Shown: positions 49,563 through 63,139, counted from the stretch's first letter. The stretch is DNA of 64,000 bases from Xiphias gladius (GCF_016859285.1 NC_053418.1:8824501-8888500), one strand, 5' to 3'. Program-made: numbers and translations. Notes: generated by a model from the sequence alone, not told the origin.

Positions 49563-52088
49563 AGAGAGAGACTTGACTGATATATGGCTTCCTGGCTGGC
49601 ATCATAGCAGAGGCCCTTCTCTCTCTAGCAGCCCTCTTTTCCCTTACCGCCTGCAGGGTTGAGTGCTGCGCGCCCCTGTAGCACATTCTGCGATTAACTG
49701 CAGATCTGGGCTACGTATTCCAGAGTAGCTCATTGTGATTCACGTTCGGGAGAGCAAACTCTTCCTGGGATGTGTCTGCATGCCCGGTGAGAGGCTGGTG
49801 AGGGTGGGAGGATAGAGAGAGAGAGGAGGAGAGGAGCAAAGGAGAGACGGGGGAGGGGAAGAAGACCATGAGTAGAAGTGTCAAAGCAGAGGAGGCAAGC
49901 CCAGGCCTGGACCTGAGAGTAATGATCACTCCAGCTGATTGTATCAGCTAGTCTGACTGTTCCAACAGAGCTGGCTTTGATACATCAGCGAGCCATCTCC
50001 AGTTTACAAATTTCACGTTGTTGTTCTGGCACAATGTTGACTGTCGCCTTTAATAAATTATATTTTTGAAACAGTGTGTTGTCCTTACCATCCAGATCGA
50101 AAAAAAAGTCCCTTTCCTATATTGTCACCTATCTCAGTGGCAATTTTTATGGTTTTTGTGTGTGAACTATTGGGCCTTGGCCAGTATATTTGAAGCTGTG
50201 TTTAACATGGTTGTGATGCAGCATGTCATTATTTTTTGCTGGAAATTTCAGATTTCTTAATGAAAAATACAGATCCAGCATAAGCTAGCTAAAACCTAAT
50301 TTATTAAGCTGAATAGAGTGGTTAAAGGAACTGATGAAACTAAATACATGCTGATGCTGGACTACATTCTTCATCTTTACGCACTTGCTCTTTGTTAGGA
50401 TTCAGAAAAGTTAAATGGGCTGTACAAGCAGCCCTCGGTTGTGTGATTTCTAGAATGAGCTTTGGCCTGATATATTTTCGTGAATTTCAGCCTTCAGATG
50501 AACCCGTATTCCAGTGTCAGTTTTGATAAACAGAGTTAAGTTTTGTTTCTTTGCCTTCAGGCTTGCCGCTTTAGTCGCTCCAGCTAAGTTGAGGAACCAC
50601 TCCTTTCTTTTCTCCTGCGTATTATGAAATATGATTTTCAGTAAATCTCTTACTTGGCACTGGGTTGAAATGGCACATTTTCATATGTATTTATGGCTAG
50701 AGCTAAGCATTTCTCCGCATTACTGTGTAATCTCCTGTAATACAGTATACCCAGCTCTGACCAGGGGCATTAATAATGTGTGTCCATTTTCCCAGCATAC
50801 CCAGGGCTTTAAGAAAATGTTAAACATGAGTCAGGGACAGGCCCTGCTGCCTCAACTAAAGCACATTACTGTTACTATCACACATGAGCTGGGGATAGCC
50901 TCTTATCAACTGTATAAACTGCATTTATTTTCTTTAACAAAATTTGTGCTTTCAGTGTCAGTCTAGAAGTGGAGCACTGTGGTATGCAATCGGTCATCAG
51001 TATGTAGTTTTAACAGTGAATGAGATTCATCTGCCCTAATTCTATAAATGAGGGCCTTTCTGGAGGATCAGGTGGTAGTGTCCTTGTTTTTGAGCCACCC
51101 CCTTCTGACCTAGCTCCTGTGTTGTTTTACGTGCTCAGGTGTCACCTAATCCCTCCCCCCGGCCCTGCTGTGCCACCGACCCCACTCCCCCCACCCCCAC
51201 GTCATCCACCCACCCACCCCCCCCCCACTCCTAGACAATGGGCAGGGCTGACATTACCATGACCTAATGGAGACTAGGGAGGGCGAATTTCCAAAGAGGG
51301 CATCCCACCGAAACTAGAGCTAGTCCGCAGAGATGAGAAGAGAAGCTGAGAGGAGGCACCTTAGAAAAGTAGTTACTTTACCCTTTCTTCTCCTCCACCC
51401 CTTTGGCTTTTGTACAAGAACTGTGGCACTGTGTACAATCAGAATTTGATCCATGTATGGTTGCAATTTGTTTAAAAAGGAAGATGAGAGGGAGGGAAGG
51501 GTTCCAGTTTCTAAGCCGTGTGATTATGTGGCACGCTGTGCTAACAGTTTGCTATCCCTAATAGAGCTGAAAGCTTAGATTGATGTACTCACAGTCGGAA
51601 TCATAACACATCTAGTTTTAGTGTTAAATATTTCAGACATACAAGCATTGTTACTGTCAATTTTTTAAAACCTGTTTTAAAATTTAATCCTACTGAAGGC
51701 TGCAATAAACAAGAACTTAAACCAAACTTCTGCAAAAACATGCTGCTTTTGAACAATACAAGCTCTGTTTTTGCCACCCAGCCTGTGCATGCTGCATTGA
51801 TCACGCTAGTACACATTGCTTGGTCAACATTTTTTTTTTGCCTTTTTCTCTTACATTGCCAAGTCGAGTGTGGAAACATTTTCTATCCCCTGTTTAAAAC
51901 CACTACTCTTCTTTCATTTATTTTACTCTGGCTTACCCCTTGAATTGAACAACCTGTTATTTGTCACGGTCTCAGTCTAATACTTCTTCATAAGTACAAT
52001 GTGTCTCTGACCACCTTTTCATTTTTTTTCTTTCAGCTTCAGGTGTTGCTCGTGTAGGAAGAGAGAGAAGGAAAGAAGGAAGGTGGAA

Positions 52089-53852
52089 ATGGAACTGCCA
52101 AATCATGCCAAACACCTGCTGCTGCAACTCAACCAGCAGAGAGCCAAGGGCTTCCTGTGTGACGTTATCATCGTGGTGGAGAATGCACTCTTCCGTGCCC
52201 ACAAGAACATCCTTGCCGCAAGCAGCATCTACTTCAAATCTTTGGTCCTCCACGATAACCTCATTAACCTTGATACAGAGATGGTTAATCCCTCTGTATT
52301 CAGACAAGTTCTGGACTTCATCTACACTGGGAAGCTCCTGTCCTCATCGGACCAGAGCAGTGAGCAGAACTTCAGTGCCCTCTTAACCGCAGCCAGCTAC
52401 CTCCAGCTCCATGACCTCGCTGCTCTGTGCAGAAAGAAACTCAAGCGCAGTGGTGGGAAACCCCTACCAGGTAAACCCTCCACTCCAGGTCCCATTAGCC
52501 GCTTACGCCTCAACAACCAGCGCCTTTCCTCTTCTACCCCTGCTGGCCCCAACAACCACTATCCTCCAACCCCTTCCGATGCCGACCAGCCACAGCCAGA
52601 TGAAGGCCTTCGGGACAAACTCTCAGATGATGAGATGTTTGTCGGGAGCTCTGGGAAAAATGGGAATGGGGGGAATGGCAGCAGTAACGGTAACCTCAGC
52701 AGTGGAGGAAGTGCTGGGGAACCAGATCTTGGACTAGACCTGTCCAAGAAGAGCCCTCCCTCTGCGGGCACAGCCACTGATGCCCCCAGCCCACACAGCA
52801 ACTCCCAAGAATCCCCTCAATCTGCCTCAGTATCCACAACCAACAGTGCCTCACTGGATGACTCCTCTACCACCCTACCAGGTGTAGACACCTGTGGCTC
52901 AGAGACCATGGAGCTGAACTCTTCCTCTAAAACCTCAGAGGAAACCCAAAACCAGCCAGATGGGCCCCCACCCCAGAAGAAATCCCGGCAAGGTGCTCGC
53001 AAGAATGAATGGCCTAAGAGAGAGGCATCAGGGTTGAAGTCTGAAGATCATGACAGGCCCCTGGTTAATGGGGTGATTGTGGGTCCTAAAGATGGCCGCT
53101 CCTCTGGGGTTGGAGGGGGCAGTGGTAGCAGCTTTGCCTCTGACCAGTCCTTCCAGTGTAAAGATGAGGAAGAAGGAGGAGAGAACGGTCAAGACCACAG
53201 TGATGAGAGCGGTCAAAGTGATGGAGAGAGTGCAGGAGGTGGAGGAGGAACAGGAGGGGGACACCACAGCGCCAACTACGTGTACAGGCAGGAAGGTTTT
53301 GAGCCAGCATTTGGAGACAACCTCTATGTGTGCATTCCCTGTGGTAAGGGCTTTCCCAGTTCTGAGCAGCTCAATGCTCACGTGGAGACGCACACTGAGG
53401 ATGAGCTCTACATCAAAGAGGAGGGAGGGACCTTTGTGAAAGAGGAGGACGAGGAGGAGGCAGAGGACCTCTCTGCCCCTGTAGGTCCCTCCAGCTTTGG
53501 CTCTGAAACGCGTCCATTCAAGTGTACAGTCTGCAGTAAGAGCTACAAAGACCCGGCAACGCTGAGACAACATGAAAAGAGCCACTGGCTGACTAGACCA
53601 TTCCCCTGCAACATCTGTGGAAAAATGTTCACCCAGAGGGGCACCATGACACGCCATATGCGCAGCCACCTTGGCCTCAAGCCGTTTGCATGTGAAGAGT
53701 GCGGCATGCGCTTCACACGCCAGTACCGTCTGACAGAGCACATGCGTGTCCACTCTGGGGAGAAGCCGTATGAATGCCAGCTATGCGGGGGGAAGTTTAC
53801 CCAGCAGCGCAACCTCATCAGTCACCTGAGAATGCACACCTCACCCTCTTAG
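52089..53852 (+). CDS. hic2: HIC2, BTB/POZ and C2H2 zinc finger transcriptional repressor
   Basis: One exon encodes all 587 residues from the ATG at 52089 (MELPNHAKHLLLQLNQQRAK). The frame is open for two more codons, but these lack an ATG. The BTB/POZ domain spans about residues 10-120 (FLCDVIIVVENALFRAHKN, LVLHDNLINLD, LDFIYTGKLL). A CtBP-binding motif GLDLSKK is at 215-221. A serine/glycine-rich acidic middle follows. The first C2H2 finger (YVCIPCGKGFPSSEQLNAH) starts at Cys415, and four clustered fingers run from Cys479 to near the end, including HWLTRPFPCNICGKMFTQRG. The 1+4 finger layout and the terminal LRMHTSPS match HIC2 rather than HIC1, which has a long C-tail. Known role: sequence-specific nuclear repressor recruiting CtBP; human HIC2 represses BCL11A. 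An AG acceptor at 52035-52036 shows that a 5' UTR intron exists. Confidence 0.96.
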   Translation: MELPNHAKHLLLQLNQQRAKGFLCDVIIVVENALFRAHKNILAASSIYFKSLVLHDNLINLDTEMVNPSVFRQVLDFIYTGKLLSSSDQSSEQNFSALLTAASYLQLHDLAALCRKKLKRSGGKPLPGKPSTPGPISRLRLNNQRLSSSTPAGPNNHYPPTPSDADQPQPDEGLRDKLSDDEMFVGSSGKNGNGGNGSSNGNLSSGGSAGEPDLGLDLSKKSPPSAGTATDAPSPHSNSQESPQSASVSTTNSASLDDSSTTLPGVDTCGSETMELNSSSKTSEETQNQPDGPPPQKKSRQGARKNEWPKREASGLKSEDHDRPLVNGVIVGPKDGRSSGVGGGSGSSFASDQSFQCKDEEEGGENGQDHSDESGQSDGESAGGGGGTGGGHHSANYVYRQEGFEPAFGDNLYVCIPCGKGFPSSEQLNAHVETHTEDELYIKEEGGTFVKEEDEEEAEDLSAPVGPSSFGSETRPFKCTVCSKSYKDPATLRQHEKSHWLTRPFPCNICGKMFTQRGTMTRHMRSHLGLKPFACEECGMRFTRQYRLTEHMRVHSGEKPYECQLCGGKFTQQRNLISHLRMHTSPS

Positions 53853-56624
53853 AAATGCATCAAGCCAAAGAACTCTGGGAATAGAAAAAAATAAACATTT
53901 CTCTACCTTTTTTCCATCTCAAAAGCAAAGAAACGCACATGAACACCTTCACAAGCAGACACACATAGTTCTACATATTAATTCCAGTTTACGGCGCCCT
54001 GGCTAAGTGAATGATGTTGCTGTTAGCCACAGTGGGCTCTTGGTGACGGAGGGATCTTGTTGATGCGTGGATCATGTCATCGTTTATACCATCTGTTCAC
54101 CTCTCAGGAGTTCGAGAGGGACACTTTACTCCTGTCACTCTCCAAAGTCACGAAGCCATGGTGGAGTGGCATGACTTCTGGTCTGTGTTGCAAGTCTGTC
54201 AAATGTGAATGTGGGTACCAATATAATGTCAAGTCCCCTCACCCCATACCCCTCAGCAGCCTTCCTCTCTTCTACCTTTGAGCATTGAGTCTTTGAGTTT
54301 TTCAGATTGTTCCTCAAACAGATTAACTGAAGAGTCCACTCTGTACTCCAGTGCTATTTTGACCAAAAACCCACGCAAACAATACTGGCAATAATTCAGC
54401 AGAAAGATAATTTTTACCCTGACAGCTTTATATCCTTTGTTATGTTGGTGAAGGGGATCTGTATGTAAGAAGAGGGATAACTTGGGTTTGGGACCATCTC
54501 CATGCTTTAAATGAAAGTCCTGAAAGAAGGTTCCTGGTGGGATGACATTGGATTAAGTTATAGTTTTCACAGACAAGAAATACTCAAAGTCCTCCCTACA
54601 GCTGTTCACAGTAATTTTGAGAGGGTTTTCATTGTTTTCGGTTTTGCCTGCTAGTGATTCCAGGAAAGAATCCTGGTTGGAAAGATTGAACCCCTTTAGG
54701 TACCTGTTTTACTTAAAGAACTTGTATTGTTTCAGTGAATGTTTAAACTGGAAGGTCTTGGGATTTTTCTTGTGGAGGGGTGGGATTTGGGTTGGGGTGG
54801 AGTGGGCTGGTTTAATGGGTGTAAGAAGAGGGTGTTTAGACTGAACATTATGTTCAGTGGGTACGTTTATTTTTTTTGTCTGTATAGCTTTCCTCCCCTC
54901 AGAAAAAAGAAAAGTCTATTTATATAGGCTTCTGACCTTGCTACCTCTGATTACTCTTACGAACTCTATGTTGATTAGTTGAAAGTTCCTATGTAATTAA
55001 TTGTAAAAAGTGTGTAGATTATGGTAACTTTTCACCTAATGCTTTAACCTGCCCATCTCTCAACACAGGTTTTTTTAATGCTCATAGATTTTACACATTA
55101 ATATTGTTTTAGCTGTTGTTTTTACATGTCAAAAATAGCTTTTTGGGTGCCCTACTCAGTGTGGCCCCACCTCAAAGTGTACTGTAGCTTCCTGCCTGGA
55201 GCAAATAGTGGTTAGTTAGTTAGTTTAGATGTATAGTGTTCCAAAGATCTTATGAATGTTAAGGAGAACAGAGCTAACTAACAAACATTGCTAGACAAGT
55301 TCATAACCAAAGTTTTTAAAAAGATGTACTTAAAATATATAGCATACTAAATTATTTCACTTTTGATTTCTTTTTGCTGTATAAAACAAATTATGAATTA
55401 TATTCTAAGTCCAGACAAAGAAATCCACTCTTTTGATGGAGTTTTGGCCAATGACTCTGAGACAGAAGAAGGTTCTTGTTGTTTGCAAGGAAAGCTTGTG
55501 CTGATTGGTGGGCCGGTATAACGTAAACTTTACCACCTAACAAAACTGGTAAAGTTTAAAAACGTGTTCCCTGAACATGTTTTTTGTTTCTTTTTGTCTG
55601 TTTCCAGAGTCCTTATCACTTTATATTCCCTGACTTTAAAACAGGACTTGATGACATTGTATGTGTTCTGTTCAGACCAAAAAAAGAAAAAGAAAAAAAA
55701 GATAGGAATTATAATCAGAATTTAAATGTGAAGTTCAAGTTGCTTGTTAGTTTTTTTTTTTTTTTGAGCCAGACTTGTGAAAACTTGTAATAAGAAGGGA
55801 GAAGCAGAGATGCACTGGACAGCTGGACAACTCATTGGTCTCCTGCGGCATCTTTTTGTTTCTGATTGTATTTCATTATATCACAAAATGATTTTAAGTT
55901 ATTTTAAACCTCTAAAGCTTTACCTCATCATAAGCAACTGTAAGTTGGGAATCTCTCTCTCTGTTGTCTGTTGGTTTCACTGAAACCTGTCCAGTGTATC
56001 TACTCTTAACAGTTACACTGTAGAGCATGAACCTTCACTACAAGTTTTTGGTATAGGCATTCCTCTATTATGTTGGTTTAACTGTCTTCTTAATTTTTTT
56101 TTTTTTTTTTTTTTTTTAAATACCTCTTTCGTCCTCATGTTATGGTCTGTGAAATGTTTGTTTATCATAGGGATGCAGCTACAGTTACAAACATCACTAC
56201 CGTTTTAAGGTACCTGCGTCCTGGACTCCCAGAGTTGTTACTTGGTTATGTTGGATGTTGGTGTCTTGCTGTTAAGCAGTTGCTTTTTAGTGATTGCATG
56301 GTACATCTATGAATTTTTCACACTCCCCACTCCCCAACCACAAACATGTTATTTATCGCCCGATCCATTGTTGCTTGTGACCTCTTCTAGCTTAAGAGGG
56401 AGTCCACAATGCATTGCCTTCAAACGTTATTGTACTTGTCAGCACTTACTGCAGTACAGCATAGTGTCTGTCATGCAAAAGGTGTTTTTGTACAAGATCT
56501 CTAGCCATCTCTGCAGAAGACTTTGCAGCTGCATTTGAATGCTTGCCTGTTTGACATAACAAAGAAAAAAACTACGAACTCCAAACTGTGATCATACTAC
56601 TACTACTACTACTACTACTACTAT

Positions 56625-56656
<32 letters not shown>

Positions 56657-59600
56657 GTACTACTACTACTACTATTCAAATACTTCAGGGATTGTTCTGC
56701 ATCTGTGAATGCAGACTCTCAGCTACATTTGTAAGACATAGTATTGTATCGATTTCTCTGTATTTTAATCATGGGAAAAGCAAAACACTAGTTTCATATT
56801 TAAGACAAACAGGGGGGTACTTTTTCACTAACACAAAGAGCCTTGACAAAGGCGAGGCAGCTCGAAACAAGTCTACATTTTAGTTAGTAACACAGTATGT
56901 TCAGAAATAGTTGCAAAGTTGTACAAAGAACTAAGAAGAAAAAAAAAAAGCTCATACCCAAATCCACAAAATATTTTTTAAACCAAAGCACATTTGAATG
57001 ATTATGGAACCATGTGTGGCTCTAAAAAGAAACATATGTATTTATCTCATTGTTTACATAAACTCTTACAGTTTTATAGACCTCAGACGAGACTCGGCCA
57101 GTCAGAGAGGTGGTTTTGTGTGTATTTTTTTTAAAAAGATGCTTTTCCACAGAGGTTGCTGCCAAAACAAAAGCATAGCGTCAAACATGGGTTGAACTGC
57201 TGCATATTCATACTAAGGGGAGGGGTGTGCGGTTTAGGGGCACCCCCCTTCCACTGCCAGCTGGCTTTGGGGTCACCCTGCGCCCCAGTCCCCCTGCCCT
57301 CTGGCCTGTCTTCAGATGGGACCGCAGCGATGGGGGTGTGCAGTGTGTCCTTGACATATTAATCAAAAAGCATTGTTAGTCAGGGTCTTTAGCTCAATGT
57401 TGTGTCTCTGTGTTTGCCCAAATGCACTTGAGGACTACCTCTGCTGCTTGGGTCTCTTAATATGTAGAAGTGGGTGGGTGATGCTTGAAGGGTTTGGGTT
57501 GTTTTAGTGACATGGTACATCTCTTATGCTGGCGGTTCTTGAAACCTATCTGGAGAATGTAGCTTTGATTTGTTCACTGCATGTAAACAGGTTTATCTGG
57601 TAGTCTTAACTGTGAATGTTATTGTCGTTTTCTGCTTTTATGATGTTTTGAAACTTTTTTTTTTTTTTTTAGCTGCCTATGTTCTGTGGGTAAAAGCAGC
57701 ACAAACCTCTGGCTGGCTGGGCCTCATACAAAGTTGGTGCAAACACTTATTGACTGTGTTCTTTTTTTATCAAATGTCTATTGTCAGTGATGAATGTATT
57801 TATTTCTGGTCCTGCCCTCACCTCTGCAAAGAATTTGCTCAGTGTGTGAGACTGAGGTGGAGGCAGGACCCCCTATTTTTTTGTTTTTTTGTTTTGTTTT
57901 GTTTTTGTTTTCATTTTAAGGATTTCAAGCTGAGAATCAAAAATGAGACACAATACATAGCCATTAACCACAATCTGTGAAGTTGACTTTTTTGTGGGAG
58001 AACTGATTTTATTTTTTCTCAAACTCAAAGAAAATGGTCTATGGCATTTAATACCTTCTTTCTCAGTGTCACCTGACAGTCTGTAGGATTTTTATTTCAT
58101 GTATTTCTCTATGGGTGTTTTGCCCATACGTTCTTGAGCTCTCACTGAATGACTGCACACCAGGGGAGTTGAACTTTAACCCCTTGTGTGTCTGTGGACA
58201 CAGGCAGGACGCTGTGACCTGCCTGTGCAGAACGGAGGCTACTGTATCTTTTCAAGCTTGCTCTCCCTGGGTGTTGCCATGCTGCAGCCATTAAAAATGA
58301 CAAACATTCACACAGCAGAAACATGCACATAATCAACACTTCTTTCCGCTGAACGGTAGAGTTGTCCTCGCGACTATTTGTTACAGTTCTTGTCTTAAAC
58401 CCACTTGCCACTTCTTCCATCTCTTTTACATGACATTTTATGTTTTTAGTGTCTGTTAGTTCCTTGGGTGAGATAGCTTTACTAAGTGCACTTTGTATGT
58501 TTTTTCAAAGCCTCCGGGAAGACCCAGACGCTCTCATATCAGTTCCCATTCACCTGATGGTTTACTCTTTGTCTTTCTCTTCTTACCTCATCATTGTTGC
58601 TGGGTGTTTGTTGAAGTATCATATCATTATGCAGTGTTACAAAAGCTTTAAAAATGAATATACAAAGCAGGAAACTCAAACGAGAGACTGTACCCGGCTC
58701 TAAGCATTCAAGTGTCCATCTCATTTCTTGGTATTATTGTTGTTACACCATGTATGGTTGTTACTTCTACCATCCTCTCCAGGCATTTGTATAGTAGATC
58801 GGCTGGTCTGTCCAGTTATTATGGAGATGCTCCTTCATACCTCGGCAGACTAAACCAAAGCCAGTTTTAAAATGGTCTCCAGTGCCATTAAACCTCGTCT
58901 AAGCTTTACTGTCCCTTGCTTTATCTCCGATACACCTGACCCTTGCTTTAGCCCCTTGACCCTCTGTAATCTCTGTTACTGCGTAGGTGACGGTATTCCA
59001 TGCTGCTGCATTTTATATTTCACATCAGTATTTACTGTACCTCCAGTGACATGGCGCAGTAGTGAATAGAACAAAAACACCAAATTACCTCAAACTTTCA
59101 GTGTTTACAGAAATGTGCTATTTTGCCTTTACATTTACATCTCACTCTATATACTTTTTTTTTTTTTTTTTTAGCCGTCCATCTGTAACCAAAATATCCT
59201 TTCTGAAGTGGATTTGTAGCAACATATTTTGATACATAACCTTTATTTTACATCTGTCTATAAATTTCTAAAGGCACAGTGTCACCTTGATGTGCACTAC
59301 ATTATTGGAAAGACATGATTAGCTGCTAAAAAAATAGTACTTGAAGAGTTGATTAGTGGAGGTGCCCATGAAGTGGGTGTATCAGGCTTCTTCTCTGGTC
59401 CATTTTCTTCAGGAACAGCCTCTCAATAATGTATCAGGATCCGTGGGCTGAGAGGCTCTGCAATGGACATGTAGGGTCTTTGCTTATGAATAATTAAAGG
59501 CCGAGAAGCCCTCCCCCTTGGCAAACACACTTCTTATGCAAAGGTGTACACACCCAGGTGCACGTTTGCTAGCATGCATTAGCATACACCTCCACTCATG

Positions 59601-59900
59601 CAAAGAAAGATACAATTGTCTAAACTTCAAACACCACCTAACATGCACACACCAGTACTTTAAGGTGAGATTCTGTGACCCCTTTTTGCGGCTTTTGGCA
59701 GCACCCAGGCTGGGCTCTCTCTTTATCTCCACTCCTCAGAGAGCTCGTATTCAGGTCAGAGCCACCGCCGTGCATAGCAATGGGGCTCGCATACTCAAAG
59801 TGTCATAAAAGTGTAATACAGCTGACCTCAGCACTCACAACCTTGCAGTCTTAATGTACAGCAGTGAGGAAAAATAAACTGTTATTTTATGATCTTTTCA
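53853..59900 (+). other. hic2: Probable long hic2 3' UTR and downstream flank
   Basis: No further gene is visible for 6 kb after the stop codon. The stretch is rich in T-runs, as long 3' UTRs often are. An AATAAA lies very near the stop (53889-53894) and another at 59873-59878 followed by ATTAAA at 59900. HIC2 in mammals has a multi-kilobase 3' UTR (family knowledge), so the distal site is plausible. The true end cannot be read from sequence alone. Confidence 0.4.
56595..56675. repeat. (ACT)n microsatellite
   Basis: About 26 ACT units with single-base interruptions. Confidence 0.95.
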
Positions 59901-61608
59901 TTAAAAGCTTGATTGAAAACCAAGACTGTCTTTGACTTTTCTTAGTTTTTGTGTTCATGGCTTGAGAACAAGTCTGATTCTGTTGTTGTGTTGGTGTAAG
60001 TGAGACTGTCCACAGATAAAACCCTTTATGAAGGTCTCCAAACTCACAGGTAACATGTTTCAGGTATTTCTCCCCTGTGCAGTTTGCCTCAGGCTTTTTC
60101 TTATGTACAACCTATGAAGATGTTAACTTGTGGCCTATAGTCCCTTTTGCAAATGCAGTTTTCTTGTATGACATATGTTGTCTTTATTCTTGAGTCTTTC
60201 CTTTTGCCGTGTTTTACTGTTTGCAACTGATGCACCAGCAATTCAGTGACATGGTGAAATATTGCTAATTAGTATTCTACTAGTATCCAGCTACTTTGTA
60301 GAGCAGTTTTTACCGCCTCGGTTGGTTTTGGACCAGTCACAAACACTGCAAAAATTCTTATGTGGTAACAGGAAATGCCTCAAAATTCCCAATGAAAAGT
60401 GTAGAAGACAGGCAGTTTCTGCAAGTGGACAGGAAAACCCTCACTACCATTGACTGAGGGGCATTTACAGCAAATATACAAACAGCCCATTACCCTGCTG
60501 TCACCCTGCCTCCAGTCTTCATGCTAAGGTAAGCTGTCTCCTGACTTCATATTTATTGGACTTCATCTAACTGTATTGTTATGGGTTTCAACTGTCATCT
60601 CCGCCTCCGATAGTTAGGGCAGATCCAGCTGTGGTAAACACTGGGCTTTTTCCAGGCTATCCTACAGCCCCCTCCCCCCAGTGTCTCCTTCTCATATTCC
60701 TTTTGATGCCCAGGCAGGAATGCCAGTGGCTGTGGGCTGCTGGCCTGCCCATCACTTACAGTAAACACATACTTAACACATAGACCGCAGAGACTCATGC
60801 ACACGCCCTCCTCAGGTATGTAGATGAGCTCCTTAGACGTCTGTCTGCTTTACATTGGTGTTTCTCACTGCCATCCCTCCCTGACGGGTTTCATCTGTTG
60901 CTTTCTTGTCCCTAATTTTGAGTCTGTAATCTCACTCTCCCCTCACCACCCCCTCTTCCTTCCCCCTATCTCTCCTGCCTTATTTCACATCGTCCTGGTT
61001 CAGGTCAGAGTGTAGGGAGCTGGCACATTTATAGCTCTTGTGTGCCATTAGCATTGCACTGTGCCCCTAGAGGTGTCACATGCTAAATGACCCTGAATGG
61101 GGGTCGCTGAGAAACAATGGCCTTGGTGTCGATAACCCTACCCTGCCCTCCCCCATCCCAAGCCCCTCTCTCCCCTAACATCAGCGCCAAGCAAACACAA
61201 TAGTGAACGCAGAGGGGGGTGGGTAGATGGGTGGGTACAGCTTGGACTTTACCCACAGCAAAGACCCGGAGTGCCTGTTTGCCTGCCAAGGGTCATTCAC
61301 GTTGCGAGCAGTTCTGTCTCCTTGAGAACAAGCACGAAGCTCAGCGGCTACATATGTTGATTTTTATTTTTATCTGGTGAGGAGCGAAGAGAAAAAAAAA
61401 AACCTAAAAATGCCCCCACTTCTCCCCAGCTTTCTCAACCCAGTGGGTCTGTGAGCATGAGTGGAATTTACCGGGGTCTGCCCAGGTGGGTCCAGGCTTG
61501 CCTCTGCTCGTCTGGGATGGCCCTCTATAATCTGAGGAATGTGGATGAGAAATGCCTGGCCTGCCCGTGGTGGGCGAGGGAGATGGACAGCGTCTGTTTT
61601 AAGTGGTA

Positions 61609-61692
61609 TACACACACACAAACACACATACACACACACACACACACCCACACCCACACAACCCACACACACCCACACAACCCACACCCACC
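61609..61692. repeat. (CA)n with CACACCC variants
   Basis: Imperfect CA repeat that shades into ACCCACACA units. Confidence 0.9.
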
Positions 61693-61880
61693 TTTATCTC
61701 CAATGCCAGATGACCTTCTTGTCTCCATGCTGATATTAAGCAGAAGGACTGTAGTCTTGTTTTGGTCACTGGCTATGTTTTAACCATTGTGTGAGGAATA
61801 TCTTGAAATTTTCAGAAATACACCTATCAGCTTTCTCCCTGAGAGTCCCTGAGAGAAGATTGATACCTCTCATGTTAACT

Positions 61881-62104
61881 AGTGAGTGTTGGAGGGGCTG
61901 ATATGCAGATTTTGTTACCTTTTGACTGAGCCAGGCTAGCTGTTTCCCACTATTTCCAGTCTTTGTACAAAGCTAAGCTAACAGGCTGCTGCCCCAAGAT
62001 TTATATTTACCACACAGATGTGAGAGTGGTATCAATCTTCTCATCTAACTCTCTGCAAGAAAGTGAATAAGTTTTTATCATAAAAAGCCAAATTATTCCT
62101 TTAG
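61881..62104. mobile_element. Partial copy of the 14.5-kb non-autonomous DNA transposon
   Basis: Collinear with about 14895-15108. It shares CCAGGCTAGCTGTTT, CCAGTCTTTGT, ATATTTACCA, GAGAGTGGTA, TTCTCATCTAACTCT and an AATTATTCCTTTA end. The left part of the element is missing. Confidence 0.7.
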
Positions 62105-62944
62105 ATACATGATTTTTTTTTTGCCCCTGAATTTTCTCCTTAAATTTCTTTACATTTATCAAAAATACATGTTTCTCTATTCTTTCTGACATTGTCACAT
62201 GCTCGGCTTATACCAGTACTACACTGAAGCCATATGATGCTTGCATTGAGTGAAATATTCATGTTCTGTGGGTCTGAGCAATGCTTGGCAAAACAACATG
62301 ATTTTATAAAGATGGAGACACTCGAGGTCTGAGAGACATATGCGGCTTCACCACCAAATGGATTTCTGCATTCTTTAAGTAAAAGTTGCCCCTGTTCTGT
62401 GATCAGGCTGAGCATGATTTAAAGTAGAAGTGGGGAAAAAAGTTTATAGGCAGTGACAACTATGCACGCAGAAACTGAATGCAATTAATCTGCTATTGGT
62501 CCAAAGTTGCTGTAAAGCATGAGGAAAGATTTTGTTTGATTGATTGTAGAGCTGCCTACAAATCGGACTAATAAAATCCTCTTGAGAGAGAGTGGATCAT
62601 CCACAAGTAGAATTTATACATACTGATCATGTGTGCATATATCCTCAATGTTTTTGATGCACATCAATTATTAACAATGTGCTGAATTAATGCCTCGGAG
62701 CCCCAGGTTGTCTGTACAGGCGTTATGAGATGCTGCTCCTGGTGGAGCCGGGGAGAGATCCAGGGAAATGTTGATTTGCTGCTTCTTTTGCCTCTGATAC
62801 AAAGCTCTGTTCTGGTCATCCAAGGTTCCAGCACTTCATCTCTTCTTCATAGTTGCATCTTTTCATCTCCCTGCCTCTGCCTGTGGGGCCGTTGCCTCTA
62901 TCCATGTGGTTAACCGTGCCCTCCTCCTTATCCTTCTTCCTCAG

Positions 62945-63017
62945 GGAAGAGACCAGTAGATCCTGTTCCACTGGGAAGACACATGTCTTGGCAGAAAAGT
63001 GCAATGCTGCAGGCAAG
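62945..63017 (+). other. Candidate exon of an unidentified gene
   Basis: A pyrimidine tract and TTCCTCAG acceptor precede 73 bases ending GCAGGCAAG with a GTATGT donor. One frame is open across it, but the residues match nothing I recognise. Confidence 0.2.
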
Positions 63018-63120
63018 GTATGTATCTCCATTTGTGTGGGATCTCATTGATTTTTACTGTGTGAGTGTGCACACGTATATATGACAACACCTTCCTTTAG
63101 CCGTATCTCATTATATCATC

Positions 63121-63139
63121 ACACACACACACACACACA
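63121..63139. repeat. (AC)n microsatellite
   Basis: About nine AC units. Confidence 0.95.

Larger units (their letters stand above)
41000..52036 (+). other. Probable hic2 5' intron, no protein-coding gene seen
   Basis: About 11 kb with microsatellites, a Tc1-type tail at 45247-45395, a repeat near 44385-44560, and several T- or A-runs. The only exon-like stretch is 48612-48730. Open frames are short and motif-free. Confidence 0.4.

Noticed and set aside
52559-53753. Minus-strand frames across the hic2 exon, up to 241 codons
   Set aside because: They are antisense to a well-conserved coding exon and match no family.
52089-53852. HIC1 as the identity of the BTB-zinc finger gene
   Set aside because: The protein ends right after the last finger in LRMHTSPS as HIC2 does; HIC1 has a long C-terminal tail.
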